A DNA stretch of 58,258 bases from Ettlia oleoabundans (Eukaryota > Chlorophyta > Chlorophyceae > Chlamydomonadales): the NCBI GenBank assembly GCA_019693395.1, contig JAAMXP010000736.1, positions 1,373 to 59,630 on the forward strand, read 5' to 3'. Positions within the stretch are counted from its first letter, which is position 1, and every line of letters starts with the position of its first letter. This document shows, in pieces, positions 48,122-58,258 of this stretch. A program made the translations under genes and the position numbers. The notes beneath the pieces are model-generated. The model was not told the origin of the DNA. It did not search any database and saw only the letters and a program-made list of their open reading frames with translations.

Positions 48122-49872
48122 TCACTTCTTGCGCCGCAGGCCAGCCACCCGTGCCACAACCTGCGGCTGGATGGGCTTGTTGTTCCGGGGAGTACCGCCG
48201 GCGTCGCGGCTGATGCCGATCCTGCGTGCCAGGCCCATCAGTAGCTTGCCACCAAATGTAGACGGGCCTGCCCCGCCACATGCCGCTGCAACAGGCGGTG
48301 GATTGGCCTGTGCTTCAGCCAGCGGCTTGCGCACAGGCGACTTGAGCTGCGCCGGCTTTTGCGCATCTGCTGGCTTGGTAGGCTGCTTGGTCGCAGTGGC
48401 AGCCCGCTTTGGTGATGCTACAGACTTGGGCACTGCTGCAGCAGCCTTGGGTTTCTTGGCCGGCTGCTGCACAATGTCATCAAGCACTTCTGCCGCTTCC
48501 TCGTCCCCTGCTGCTACTGCCTCTGCCTTGACCGCGCCTGCTGCAGCGGGCACTGCAGTTCCTTTGGCTACATGAGCAGCAGGCCCTGCTTTGTCGCCTG
48601 CAACGGGCAGGGATGCTGCCTTGGCTGCCATTGCCACACTCTTCTTCCCTCGCCCAGATGCAGGCACAGCGCTGGCTGCCGGTGCGGACTTGCGTGCTGG
48701 AGCTGAATTTGCTGCGGTGGTTGATTTGGGTGCTGCAGGCCCACTCTTCTTGGAAGGGGCTGGCTTCTTGGCTGGTGCCACAGTCTTCCCGCTGGCCTTG
48801 CCCTTCGCAGCAGGAGGCAGGCGGCCTTTCTGGCCGCGGCACTTCACTGGGCTGTCATCATCTGCAGGAGCAACCACCACGGCGGGACAGCATCCCCACA
48901 AAATAAGGTCAATCTATACGTGAACGTAAGTATGGAGTGCAGCTTGCAGGAACAGGCTGGGCGAGCGAAGAATACTGTGGCACCTACCGGATGCAGCTGC
49001 CAAGTTAATTGCATGCAGCACCCAACAAATGGCAACGTTGGTATTCAACCCAATCTGATCCTTCCTGCACATAAGTGCGCATTGCGCAGACCGCAGCACC
49101 CACCTGAGGGCTCAAAGGCATCGCTCTCGCTCTTGCTTTCACTCTCGCTCTCTGGCTCCGACATATCGCTGTACTCAGAGTCAGCGACGCCACCTGCAAC
49201 CCAACAGCAGGAAGGCGCGGCACACATTGCAGCCGTTCTTGAGAATCATTATATGGACTGAAAAAATTGCTTTGGATTCTTATGCTTGCAGGGTGTCCGG
49301 AAAGGGTGTCAGACTGTACAATGCAGTCTGGGCAGTGGCAAACCGCAACTCAGGCTGGTCAGCAAGGGCTGGTCAAACTTGCATGCCGCAGGCCATGTAG
49401 ACCAGACTCACGGCTTACCCTGGTTCTCCCCATCCTCATCGCTCCATTCATCAACCTGATGGTGTGCAGCCTTCCTGCCGCTGGTGGTGCGCCTGCTCTT
49501 GCCCTCTGTGGGTTGCTCTGAGGGTTCTCGGTGAAGCTGTTGCGGCGGCGCTGCAACCACCGCTGCCAAGGCTGCAGTGTCTGCTGGCGAGAGCTCTGCT
49601 GCTTTACGCTTCCTGCCACTGGTACATGCCTGCTGCAAACGTTGCTGCTGCGGTGCATGCCCTACATCTGCTGCTGTGGGTGGTGCCGCTGCAGAGGCAG
49701 GGTCTGCCGCTGGTGGCTGGGGCGGTGGTGCTGCTGGCGGCTGGCCGCTCAGCACGAGCCCTGCCCCGGGCGCACCGCTGGTGCTCAGCTTGTGGACCTT
49801 CTCCGCAATCTCCGAGTCGCTGACCTTGCGTGGCAAAGCCAGCCTGCTCGGTCTCGGCGCCCCTGTCGCCAT
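48122..49872 (-). CDS. Lys/Ala-rich basic nuclear-type protein, function unknown
   Basis: Three exons: 49419-49872, 49104-49193 and 48122-48861, giving 427 residues in phase. The N-terminus MATGAPRPSRLALPRKVSDS is followed by Ala/Pro/Gln-rich sequence with possible nuclear signals (GRKRKAAE, KSRRTTSGRK). A short acidic Ser/Glu exon (SEPESESESKSESD) comes next, then a long Lys/Ala/Pro region (for example PAKKPAPSKKSG) like a linker-histone tail. The last 40 residues differ and may be conserved: GGKLLMGLARRIGISRD, then NNKPIQPQVV and a basic end. A nuclear, perhaps chromatin-bound, location is inferred from composition only. Confidence 0.7.
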
Positions 49873-50136
49873 CTCTGCCAGCTCACACTATTGTTGTGGG
49901 AGGGAATGATGGAAGACCAGGTTGGGGTGATCAAGGCTGCCAGGCCGCGGCAGCCAGAGACACGTCCCATGTTGAGGTACTGCGTATTTCATTAGCCCCG
50001 CATGCGTAGCAGGGTGCTCTGCTTTCAATAGGGCCAACGCATGCTATACTCATTAGTGCAATGGTGTGTCGCCATTACAGCAAAGGTAGCAGCCGCAGCG
50101 AGCCTGAGCCAATCTGCATGTCCTAGTGCAGGCGGT
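49873..50136. promoter_or_regulatory. Divergent promoter region, basic protein / DNAJC21
   Basis: 264 bases between oppositely directed start codons. The plus-strand frame is open from 50041 into DNAJC21, but family members begin at the [10 protein letters not shown] methionine, so the upstream ATG is not used in this model. Confidence 0.5.
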
Positions 50137-53100
50137 ATGAGGTGCCTATACGACATTCTGGGAGTGGAGCGAGAGGTGGATGATTCAGGCCTGCGCAAGG
50201 CATATAGGCTGCTCGCCCTGAAGTGGCACCCAGGTTCGTAGCGCCCTAAAGTGGTGCTACGGCGTTCCCATTGATCAGCCTTCATCGCTTCCGTGTCTGA
50301 CAGTGCGGATCTCGTCGCCAGGCTACAGCATCCCACCCCTGCCCCCGCGCCGCCTGCCACTTGGGCGCCCGCATCAATATCGTCACCGCTTCACACCTCG
50401 TGTTCTTGCTGCCTTGTTGCACATATGCCGCAGACAAGAACCAGGACAACCTGGCAGCGGCAGAGGAGCGATTCAAGGAGATTCAGAATGCATATGAGAT
50501 CCTGTCTGACCCCCATGAGCGCGCCTGGTGGGTGCAGCTGCCAGGCCGAGCCGGAAAGGGTTGCCTGCCTGGCCTGTCTGTTTGAACAAGCCGTGGTCTT
50601 CATAAGTTGACATGAGGTTGCCAACGACTATACTGGCATTGGGATGCCTGTTTACAGACCTTTCTTGAGTGGGCTGCTGGCGTTACCACCTCCATGGCCC
50701 GTTTTCCTCGCTATGCCGCTGCAGGTATGACAGTCACAGAGAGTCCATCCTGCGCTCAGGCGAGCGCTATCAGGCAGGCGGCGGCGGCTTTGAGGGTGGC
50801 CAGCGGCCAACAGATGAGGAGGACTTGTACCAGTACTTCACATCTGCAGCATTCTCAGGCTTTGGAGATGGCCCACGCGGCTTCTACGGTGGGTGGCAGC
50901 AGTCCGACAGCTGCTGGCGTTTGGAACTGGTACACCCACCGTCACCCCTGGCTCCCTGCCTGTTTCGTCCTCACCCAGTGTGCGCTTCCTGTGGGCTATT
51001 TGATAAGACAGTCATTCGTCTCAACCCCCAACCGGTTGCCTGCAGGCGTGTATGACTCGCTGTTCCAGCGGCTAGCTGAGGCGGAAGCAAAGGCGCATGA
51101 GTCGCGCAGCAGCAGCGACCGCAAGGGCAAACGTCCACCTGGGCCCTTCCCACGCTTTGGTGCGCCATCGCCAACAACCGTGGCGGCGCACAGCTGCAAG
51201 TTCTGCTTCTGCAGCGAAGGCTTGCTGCGTGAAAACCTTGGCCATCCACCACCTGAAAGCATGCGGTTGCTCCCCCTCCTGACACTTACCTCGCTTGTTG
51301 TCAGCGGCGACGATTGCAACGTGCCCGCACATTTTAGGAAATGCTGCTGCTACTGCACCAGCAGACCATGTCGTCTGTAGTGTCGCGGCTGGTCCCAGCC
51401 ACCCCCAGCCCCCAATTCCCCACCTTGCGCAAAGCTTTGTTGCACCTGGTTCGCTGCTTGCAGGCTTCTCTGATGCGCCTTGGCCTGAGGTTGCGGCCTT
51501 CTATTCTGCTTGGTCTGGGTTTGGCACAGTGAAAGACTTTGCCTGGGCCGATCAGTATCACACTGCCTCTGCACCCAACCGCAAGGTAAGGCCTGCATAG
51601 GGGATTGAAGGGCTGGTTGGGCTCAAGTCAACCTGTGTCAGCATGGTTGGTGTGTGAGTGTAGTACATCTGCCCCTTTACAAGCTGCAATGTCAGCCCTA
51701 CAGGTAGCGTGGTGCGTGGCGTGCTGTGTCCCACCCTTGTTGCGCCACTGTTTAGCCCTTGTCTTGCAGCCATCCCACCACCTCTCCACCAGGACTCCAC
51801 CACATACTTTTATTGGTTAATCCCCCTTCCGCCCTTCCCCTCGTGACGGCTGGCCTGTCCACCCCATCTCCCCTGTTGCAGGTACGGCGTGCCATGGAGG
51901 GTGAGAACGACAAAGCGCGTCGAGCCGCCAAGCGGGAGTACAACGAGGCGGTGCGGGAGCTAGTGGGCTTCCTGCGCAAGAGGGACAAGCGTGTCATAGC
52001 GCACCAGGTGGGTGCATGGCAATGCACACCGCGTAAGCCCCTGCACGCAGCTGGTGCGAGCAGCGCTCACTGCCCCAACTTGCCTACCCACTTGCTGCAT
52101 CTGCTCCCTCCCACCCTGCTGCTTCCATCTTCCCCATTCTTCTTGCAGGTTGAGGAGGCCAAGCTTCGGGAGCAGCGGCAGGTGGCAGATGCAGCACGGC
52201 GTGAAGCCGAGCGCCAGGAGCGGCTGGCGCGTGCTGCAGCCTACCAGGAGGCGGCCTGGGTGCGGGGTGGGAGCGGCAGCCAGGAGGAGGAGGAGGAGTC
52301 CGAGGAGGTGAGTTGCACGTGGAGGCAAAGTTGCAGTGCTTCCCCGTCTGGTGAATCTGGTTGCCCAGTTACTTGCTGTATGTCAAGGGGATGCCGTCAG
52401 TTAGGAAGCAGACATGGCAGCTGTTATCATACAGCTATCGCAGTATTTTGGTGTTGTTGCTGGCAGCTGGCCTGCCTGCTGCCCTACGTGTTGTGTACGC
52501 ACGTATATGATGCGGCTGCCTCCATGCGGCGCAAAGCCCTGCATGCTCCATTGCAAGCCCCGCTGGTGCCCTGCCCGGCTGCTCCTCTGCCCCCACTAGT
52601 CGTAGCACTGCTGGAATGCTGCTGGCACGCCTTCTAGTGACCTTGGTCCTTGCCGTGCGCAGGATCTAGCTGACGAGGAGCAGCTGGTATGGTACTGCAT
52701 GGCCTGTGAGAAGCACTTCAAGAGCCAGGCCGCCTTTGACAACCACGAACGGTCAAAGAAGCACTTGCAGCAGGTGTGGTTAGGGTGCGACCAAGTTGAG
52801 AGTGGGGATGGGAGGATGCGCAGCAGGCTGTCTGGTGCAGTTTGCATAGACAGACGGCTGTGGTGGGCTGCGGGTCACAGGCTGCCGTTGCGGGCTGGTT
52901 GGCAAGAAGGAATAAGTGGCACGTTGGGCATGACCCAAAGAGCTGTGCTTGCTGGGTTGTTGTTGTTGGAGAGCAGTTCCTACTAGCATGCGATGCGTGC
53001 CGACTACCCGGGGACAACTATTGCCTGTATTTGCACACACCTTGACATGCCGCAGGTGGAGCTGTTGCGGCAGGTGCTGGAAGATGACGAGGCGGAGCTG

Positions 53101-54192
53101 GATGGAACAACAGCAGTAGACACACGGCACGCGGCATCTGACAGCCAAGGGCTGGGCAGCAACAGCAGCGGTGTCTGTGGTTCCAAAGACGGCAGCAGCA
53201 GTGGCAGCGGGTTGAGTGAGGGGGATGAGGAGGATGAGGAGGCTGGGGTGCGACCTGGAGGAGATGCCAGAAGCGGCAGTGGACGGCAGCAGGGGCGTGG
53301 GCAGAGCGCACCGTCGACTGAGCAGCAGGGGCAAGCAGCTGGCGCAAGGCAGCCCAGCTTCAAGCCCTCCCACAGATCGGAAGCAAACTTGGAGTTGCAG
53401 TCAGGGCCAGAGTTGCAATCAGAAGAATCAGACTCGGGAAGTTCTGAGGAGGACAGCGGCAGCGAGTTGAGTGAGGACGGCATGCTCGAGCGGCTGGTGG
53501 CGGCACAGCGCCCGTCATCACGCCACACAGCACGCAGTGGCAGCAAGAGCGATGGTGATAGCGCCAGTGAATCTGTGGGGAGTGGCAGCAATGCAGCGAA
53601 GCTGAAAGAGAGTGAGGCGAGCAGCAGTGTTGAGGCAAGTGCTGGCAGTCGTAGCAGCAGCGCTGCGAGCACTGATAGCGAGGCGGGGGAGGAGGAGGGG
53701 GATGCCGCCATGCTGCAGCGCATGCTTGATTCTCAGCAGCGGCCTGGCCGGCAACGGCAGCAGCAGCAGCAGCAGAGGAGCAGGGAGCGAGGACAAAGCC
53801 AGCACCAGGAGTCTGCGACAGATGTGGGAGGGGCAGCAGCGGAGGAGGTGGCGGCATTGCAGTTGGATGGCAGCGACAGCGACTCTGACTGGGGTGCCAA
53901 GCAGTCCAAGCTCAAGGGAAGGGCTGGTAGGAAGCAGAACTCTGCTGCCGCGGCACCAAAGCGGCAGCAACAACAGCCTGGCAGTGAGCAGCCACCGCCC
54001 GCCCAGCAGCAGCAGCAACAGCCTTTGCGAGCTGGAAAGGTGTCGGCGAAAGAGAAGCGACGACAGCGGCAGGCAGCAACAGCAGCGGTGGCAGCATGCG
54101 AGCATCAAGGGTTGCAGTGCAGCGTGTGCCGTGCCGAGTTTGCCACCCGCAATCAACTTTTTAAGCATTTAAACAGCAGCCACTACCGTTGA
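50137..54192 (+). CDS. DNAJC21: DNAJC21 / Jjj1-type J-domain and zinc-finger protein (60S ribosome maturation)
   Basis: Co-chaperone that stimulates Hsp70 to release shuttling factors from cytoplasmic pre-60S ribosomal subunits, by analogy with yeast Jjj1. Nine exons: 50137-50233, 50434-50527, 50725-50888, 51046-51159, 51464-51585, 51882-52007, 52149-52307, 52663-52773 and 53056-54192, giving 707 residues. The J domain has [10 protein letters not shown] and His31-Pro32-Asp33, split across an intron, then [13 protein letters not shown]. The family core follows ([36 protein letters not shown]), then a C2H2 finger [10 protein letters not shown]...HERSKKH at 302-326 and a last finger CSVC...HLNSSH at 684-705. 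The roughly 360-residue Ser/Glu/Gln-rich insert between the fingers makes it longer than the human 531. The start was chosen by homology. Confidence 0.95.
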
Positions 54193-54821
54193 CACGCTTA
54201 CTATTGTAAACCCGGCTTGGCCAGATGGTCAATGAGAGCCTAATTTCAGCAGGCAGGAGGAATAAAACCTTTGAACTGCGGTGTGGCGGTGGCTGTAAGT
54301 GTGCGCATGGGCATGACCGCAATGGTACAGCTAACAAATTGTGTTTTGGTAGACTGTTTCATGCATATGCCCGCGTTTATGATTGGCGACGTGCCATGGC
54401 GGTGACCTCATGCTTGATCACATGAGGTTTTTGCACACTATACCTGATAAGTATATGCCTGCAGGGAGAAAGGGCCCCTACAACATGACATAGCAGGTTA
54501 CACTGAAGAGGAGCCATGCTGCAAGCTGGCACCTGAGTTGCCGTTCCGGCGACGGCGGTGCTGGGCGCGCTGGGTGGCGGTGGCTGCCAGTCGCCAGTGG
54601 TGAGGCTAACCCAGTCTCGAGCAAGGTTATAAATAGAAAATAAACAGACTCAGGTGGAATATTGTTAATTCTTCACAAGGCATCAACCGGCCTGCCCGGC
54701 AGCCCGAGCCACGACCTTGATGGCTCGTTCTGCAGTTTTGGCAGGTAGGACGGTTTGCAGTAGCACGATAATTTAGCGCAACGGCTGTTCGTGAGCGTGA
54801 TATGGCCGACAACACCGGCAC
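54193..54821. promoter_or_regulatory. DNAJC21 3' UTR and LRR gene promoter
   Basis: 629 bases. TGTAA at 54205-54209 lies only 13 bases after the DNAJC21 stop, perhaps too close to be the working signal. The rest should contain the LRR gene promoter; no element stands out. Confidence 0.4.
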
Positions 54822-56992
54822 ATGAAGTTGGCGGTCCCACAGCCGCTTGCCGCCTGCCCAGTTAAGTGTTTGCACAATTGCACAACTAAAACGAAATTCC
54901 TCTATGCCAGGATCCTGCATGCAGTACTGTGCTGCATTTCCATGCAACGCGTAGCACCTCAACCCCCCCATGGACAAGGGAAGGCATCTTTTGCCCGTCC
55001 CTGGCAGTCCCCACCTGCCTTCCTGACCCACGGCCTGCTGGCGGCCATTCTGTCACATGAGCTGCGCTGGGGGCCATATGTCGGCACGCTGCGCCAGCTC
55101 AGCCGCGACTGGCACTCTGCTGTAAAGGGTGCCCTGCCAATGTTGGGCATTCGTTGGGATTTTCCTGTATCAGGAACAATAGCGCTGCTGGCCCGTTCTG
55201 GGAGCCATTTGCGCGTGTTGCGCCTGGACACGCCCGGTAAGGGGACTGCCTGCCGGGGCATTGGCTGACCACTGCTTGCCTTTGTTGTAAGTGTGGTACC
55301 TTGCACTCTGTGAGTTTAGGCTTCATCTTATGCTGCCTTTCTGGCTGCAGATACCGCACTGGGTCACCATGACGACGCCGAAAAGAGCGCGACGCTGGTG
55401 GATCAGATCTCTGGTTGTTGCCCCAGCCTTGCCAGCCTGGCCCTCATGCGTTTCTATGGCATTGGCCAAGCAGCTTGACAGCCGCTGTCAGCTCTTTGTC
55501 AGCTGCAGAGGCTTCGTTTGGGCACATGCAATGTGGTGCTGGATTCCGCCACTGGATTAGAAACCCTGCCAAACCTGCGCGGTTTGACGCTCGATTGCAG
55601 AAGTTGAGGCGGCAAAGGTGTGGGGCTGCGCCGATTTCCGTGAGCTGCATTGGACTTAAAAAGTGCCTGCTTGCTCCAGGCATCACCTGCCTGTGGCTCT
55701 CATATAATTTCCATTTGTGTGTTAGCACGAAATGTGTTCATAAATTTGCGGTCAACGGCTGCCCTGTTGTGCCAGGCTGCCTTCGTTTGAACCAGAAGAC
55801 GGACCACACTTCTTCCCAGCACTCGCCACGTTGACGCAGCTTTGCAGCTTGAGCCTGCACCTTGAGGACCTCTCTGCAACCGACGTACTGCGGCTGTCAG
55901 CTCTGACGCGGCTTACCAGCCTCTTTATGAAGTGGAACATCCGCTATGCAGAAGTGGAGATAACCAAGCTAGCAGCGTTGTTGTCAAGCGCACTGGCGAG
56001 CCTGGGGTGTGGCGCAGGTCCTCGCATCAGTAGCACTGGCACCAGCCGCACTGGCACCAGCTCTACGCATTTACGGCGCCTGACCATTTGGCTGACAACC
56101 CACAAAGATTGCCTCCCTGCTTTACCTTGTTATCTGGAGTCATTCACAGGGCTGGAAGCACTGAGCATTGCGAGTCATGCAGTTCAGGCAAGCCAAGAAT
56201 GATGAGTGATGCTTGAATGGAGTGCCCGCTGCCTGTCCAGCCCTTTCGACCCACAACTGGTTGTTGATACTTAGCCCAGCTGGTCCGTTGTCTTCAGGTG
56301 CAAGAAGTGGCTTCAGCCCCTTACCAAGCTCTCAAGCTTGACGCTGTGGCTGGGTAGTAGGGACCCCGGGGTGTGTTCTGTGCACTTTGCGCGCTGTTTG
56401 TAAAGGCGACCAGACAAATTGATGCTTGCAGTGTACTCTGTTGCCAGTTTGATACCAAGCCATACCTGGAGTGTCCCAAATTTAGTCGCTAGGAGGATTC
56501 CCCAAACACCTCCTCTTTTTATCGGCATGCAAGCCCAATTTGGCACTTGGCGCCATTGGTTTGCTGGCTCATGAATCCTGCAGAGCGAGGCTGGCTCCAT
56601 GGTCATGAATATTGGAAGCATCTCACAGGCCTTCATGACTTGGAGCTACCGAACGAGGGCTGTAGCGATGGATCCTTTGGTGAAGCTGTTTGGTAGGAGC
56701 TGCCGTGGCAGTTTTTTCAAATGCTTTGAGATGAACTGGATGTTGAATAGAAGTTGCATTATTTTATATGGGGCTGCCCCGTACTGCTGGCCCCTGCCTG
56801 TCCGCACACAGTAGCACTATGCTGGTGCTCATGCTGCCTGCACTGCAATGGTTCCAGCAGTTGCAACTGCCCCAGACAGATTGGCGCCCACAACTGCCAG
56901 GCCTGCTACGCGATTTGGGTACGGGGGCGGAGGCGGAGGAGTGGGCGCGGCAGCAGCGGCGGGTGCATGAAGAGGATCACGCCTTCTGCTAG
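54822..56992 (+). CDS. Leucine-rich-repeat protein, frame interrupted (possible F-box-like start)
   Basis: Probably a ligand- or substrate-binding repeat protein. Exon 1 (54822-55236) has AFLTHGLLAAILSHELRWG then LRQLSRDWHSAVKGALP, an F-box-like pattern common before LRRs in algae. Exon 2 (from 55351) has CPSLASLALMRFYGIGQAA, then TGA at 55476-55478, and continues in the same frame as a good LRR (QPLSALCQLQRLRLGTCNVV, then LPNLRGLTLDC). Later LRR exons are 55776-56187 (LTQLCSLSLHLEDLSATDVL), about 56301-56360 (WLQPLTKLSSLTLWLG), about 56610-56690 (HLTGLHDLELPNEG) and 56810-56992 ending EEWARQQRRVHEEDHAFC. Several junctions do not fit a single phase, so it may be decaying or contain sequence errors. 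Start could be 54822 or 54942. Confidence 0.55.
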
Positions 56993-57782
56993 GAGTGGCG
57001 CTGGAAGCTGCAGCACAGGCAAGGCCCTGTCATGGCGGGATGTTGTTGTTTTGAAAGCTTGCCTGATTGGACTGTTCGCCTCTTATACTTGTTGAGAGTT
57101 GAGAGTCATCAAGCTCATAGTCAAAGTCTCTGTCATTAGTTGCATGCTTGTTTGCAGCCTGCCCCTAGACATAGGCGAGTTGCAGCCTCACGAGCTTGAG
57201 ATGTCAATGGCGACCGAACTGGCGGAGGTCGGAGTGGCGCTTTTAGTGATGATACAAGCAACAGCACAGCACATGCGGCCCAACCAGCTTGTGCAGCAGT
57301 GCCGAGTGAAGTGCATTATGGGTACAACCATACCGCGCAACCACACTTGTTGCCCAAATCTCAAGTGCAGTTGTACAGTTTCTGCCGGCAAGTTTTGTGT
57401 GGTTCTGATGTAAATGCCAGCATGCTGCGTTGCTGAGGGCGGTCAACTTGATAGGCTGACTGACGTTGGCCAGAGCTTGCGGGTGCAGGCATGGACATGA
57501 CTCGTGCGTCCTCTACGGTGAGCTGTTGCATCGTCTGCTTCCTCCCTTTGTGCTTACGTCCTGCGCAGGAGAACACGTTGGTAAGCAGTGTAGTGCGCGA
57601 CAGATGTCATGACTGCTACATAAGGGCGGCAAGAGTGCGTGGCACTGCACACAGCAGGTTTTGCAGACATGGACTTTAAGCTGCCAGGCAAAACATTCTG
57701 CCAGTTTGAGTTCATCTGCCAAGGAGGTGGGTTGCTGTGTGATGAAAGGAGGGAGTCCTGCCTGCTGTCTGACTGCGCCTGG
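56993..57782 (+). other. Region with weak exon candidates before the terminal frame
   Basis: Fragments look exon-like: a CAG-preceded frame at about 57158-57228 (LPLDIGELQPHELEMSMATE), a 12-base segment between CAG and GTAAGC at 57569-57580, and MDFKLPGKTFCQFEFICQ at about 57670-57724. They do not yet form one gene model. They may be the 5' exons of the gene that runs off the right edge. Confidence 0.3.
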
Positions 57783-58258
57783 GGATCCCTACGCCCTCCT
57801 AGCCTGGTCGCCCCAGTTTAAACGCTGCCTGGCGTTCAAGTGCGGTGAGCTGCACAGGGCCAGCCGCCGCTTGTCTGCTGCAGCAGAGGCAGCTCGGGCA
57901 CAGCTGGAGGCATTGCATGCCCAGTTGGATGCTGGGGACACCGCTTCTCTGTATGCTCTGTATGCTATCGTGGAAGCGCGGCCGCGCTTTGCGGCAGCAG
58001 CGGCGGCCAGCCAGGCAGAGGCAGCTTTGCGGCATCGGCAGGACTGGTTCCACAAAGACGAGCGGCCCTGCCCTCCCCTCACTCGCCTCCTGCGGCCGCC
58101 AGCAGAGTACCGGCAGGTGCCAGCACTGCGCAGTGCCTCTAGCAGCTTACTCACCAGCGCCACAGCCTTGGCGCTGCGTGTGGCGGACCACTGTGCAGCT
58201 GTGTCAGCAGAGCCACCCACTACAGCGGCAGGAGGTGCTGACAGCGCTGTTGGCAAGC
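57783..58258 (+). CDS. Uncharacterised protein, partial, runs off the window
   Basis: An uninterrupted plus-strand frame (GAT CCC TAC ...) continues to the last base; it is open back to about 57668. It begins DPYALLAWSPQFKRCLAFKC, then an Ala/Leu/Arg-rich heptad-like helix (LHRASRRLSAAAEAARAQLE), then WFHKDERPCPPLTRLLRPP and another Ala/Ser helix. The composition is protein-like and the antisense frame is only its shadow. I recognise no family. It was chosen over the minus-strand frame because the plus frame has Trp/Phe/Tyr-containing segments and a normal codon pattern. Confidence 0.5.

Noticed and set aside
53004..53723. Minus-strand Ser/Leu/Pro-rich frame
   Set aside because: Shadow of the acidic Ser-rich DNAJC21 exon.
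57789..58256. Minus-strand Ala/Arg/Ser-rich frame at the right edge
   Set aside because: The plus-strand frame over the same bases is fully open and has a more varied, protein-like composition.

Overview
This window looks like nuclear DNA from a GC-rich, intron-dense green alga (Chlorophyta). The reasons are the spliced multi-exon genes with CAG acceptors and mostly GTGNGN donors, the plant-lineage protein set (kinesin-7, a B3-domain protein, a plastid-type FMN split-barrel protein, an SNM1 nuclease with a SAM domain), Ala/Gln/Ser-rich low-complexity tails, and TGTAA motifs downstream of several stop codons. I saw no prokaryotic operon, CRISPR array, convincing tRNA, rRNA or intact transposon. 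All coordinates and exon models come from reading the sequence, keeping splice phase and matching remembered family motifs. No alignment or transcript evidence was available.

Layout, left to right. 1-3516 (-): motor half of a kinesin-7, cut by the window edge. 3956-8720 (+): a TCAIM-like DUF4460/DUF4461 protein. 10428-13240 (-): a BACK-domain (BTB-type) protein. 13478-15581 (+): the spliceosome factor Cwc15. 16090-18216 (-): an ankyrin-repeat protein. 18756-21339 (-): a secreted subtilisin-like protease. 22322-25199 (-): a PPOX/HugZ-like FMN-barrel protein. 25702-26747 (-): a B3-domain protein. 27316-29067 (-): a bacterial-type RNase HII. 29344-35041 (+): an SNM1 interstrand-crosslink nuclease with UBZ4-like and SAM modules. 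35390-37503 (+): a reticulon-like membrane protein. 38521-42708 (-): a winged-helix protein with forkhead-like features. About 43175-43321 (+): an orphan exon. 43998-47751 (+): an uncharacterised protein with an endocytic-adaptor-like tail. 48122-49872 (-): a lysine/alanine-rich basic nuclear-type protein. 50137-54192 (+): DNAJC21/Jjj1. 54822-56992 (+): an LRR protein interrupted by an in-frame TGA. About 57783-58258 (+): an unfinished reading frame running off the end.

Several neighbours are arranged head to head over short gaps: kinesin/TCAIM-like, BACK protein/Cwc15, RNase HII/SNM1, and basic protein/DNAJC21. These gaps are candidate bidirectional promoters. The RNase HII/SNM1 pair joins two genome-maintenance enzymes. 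The most unusual window-wide signal is a set of about six introns, of roughly 100 resolved, that need a GC rather than a GT donor to keep the reading frame. There are two assembly gaps (11492-11501 and 22542-22591), both inside introns.
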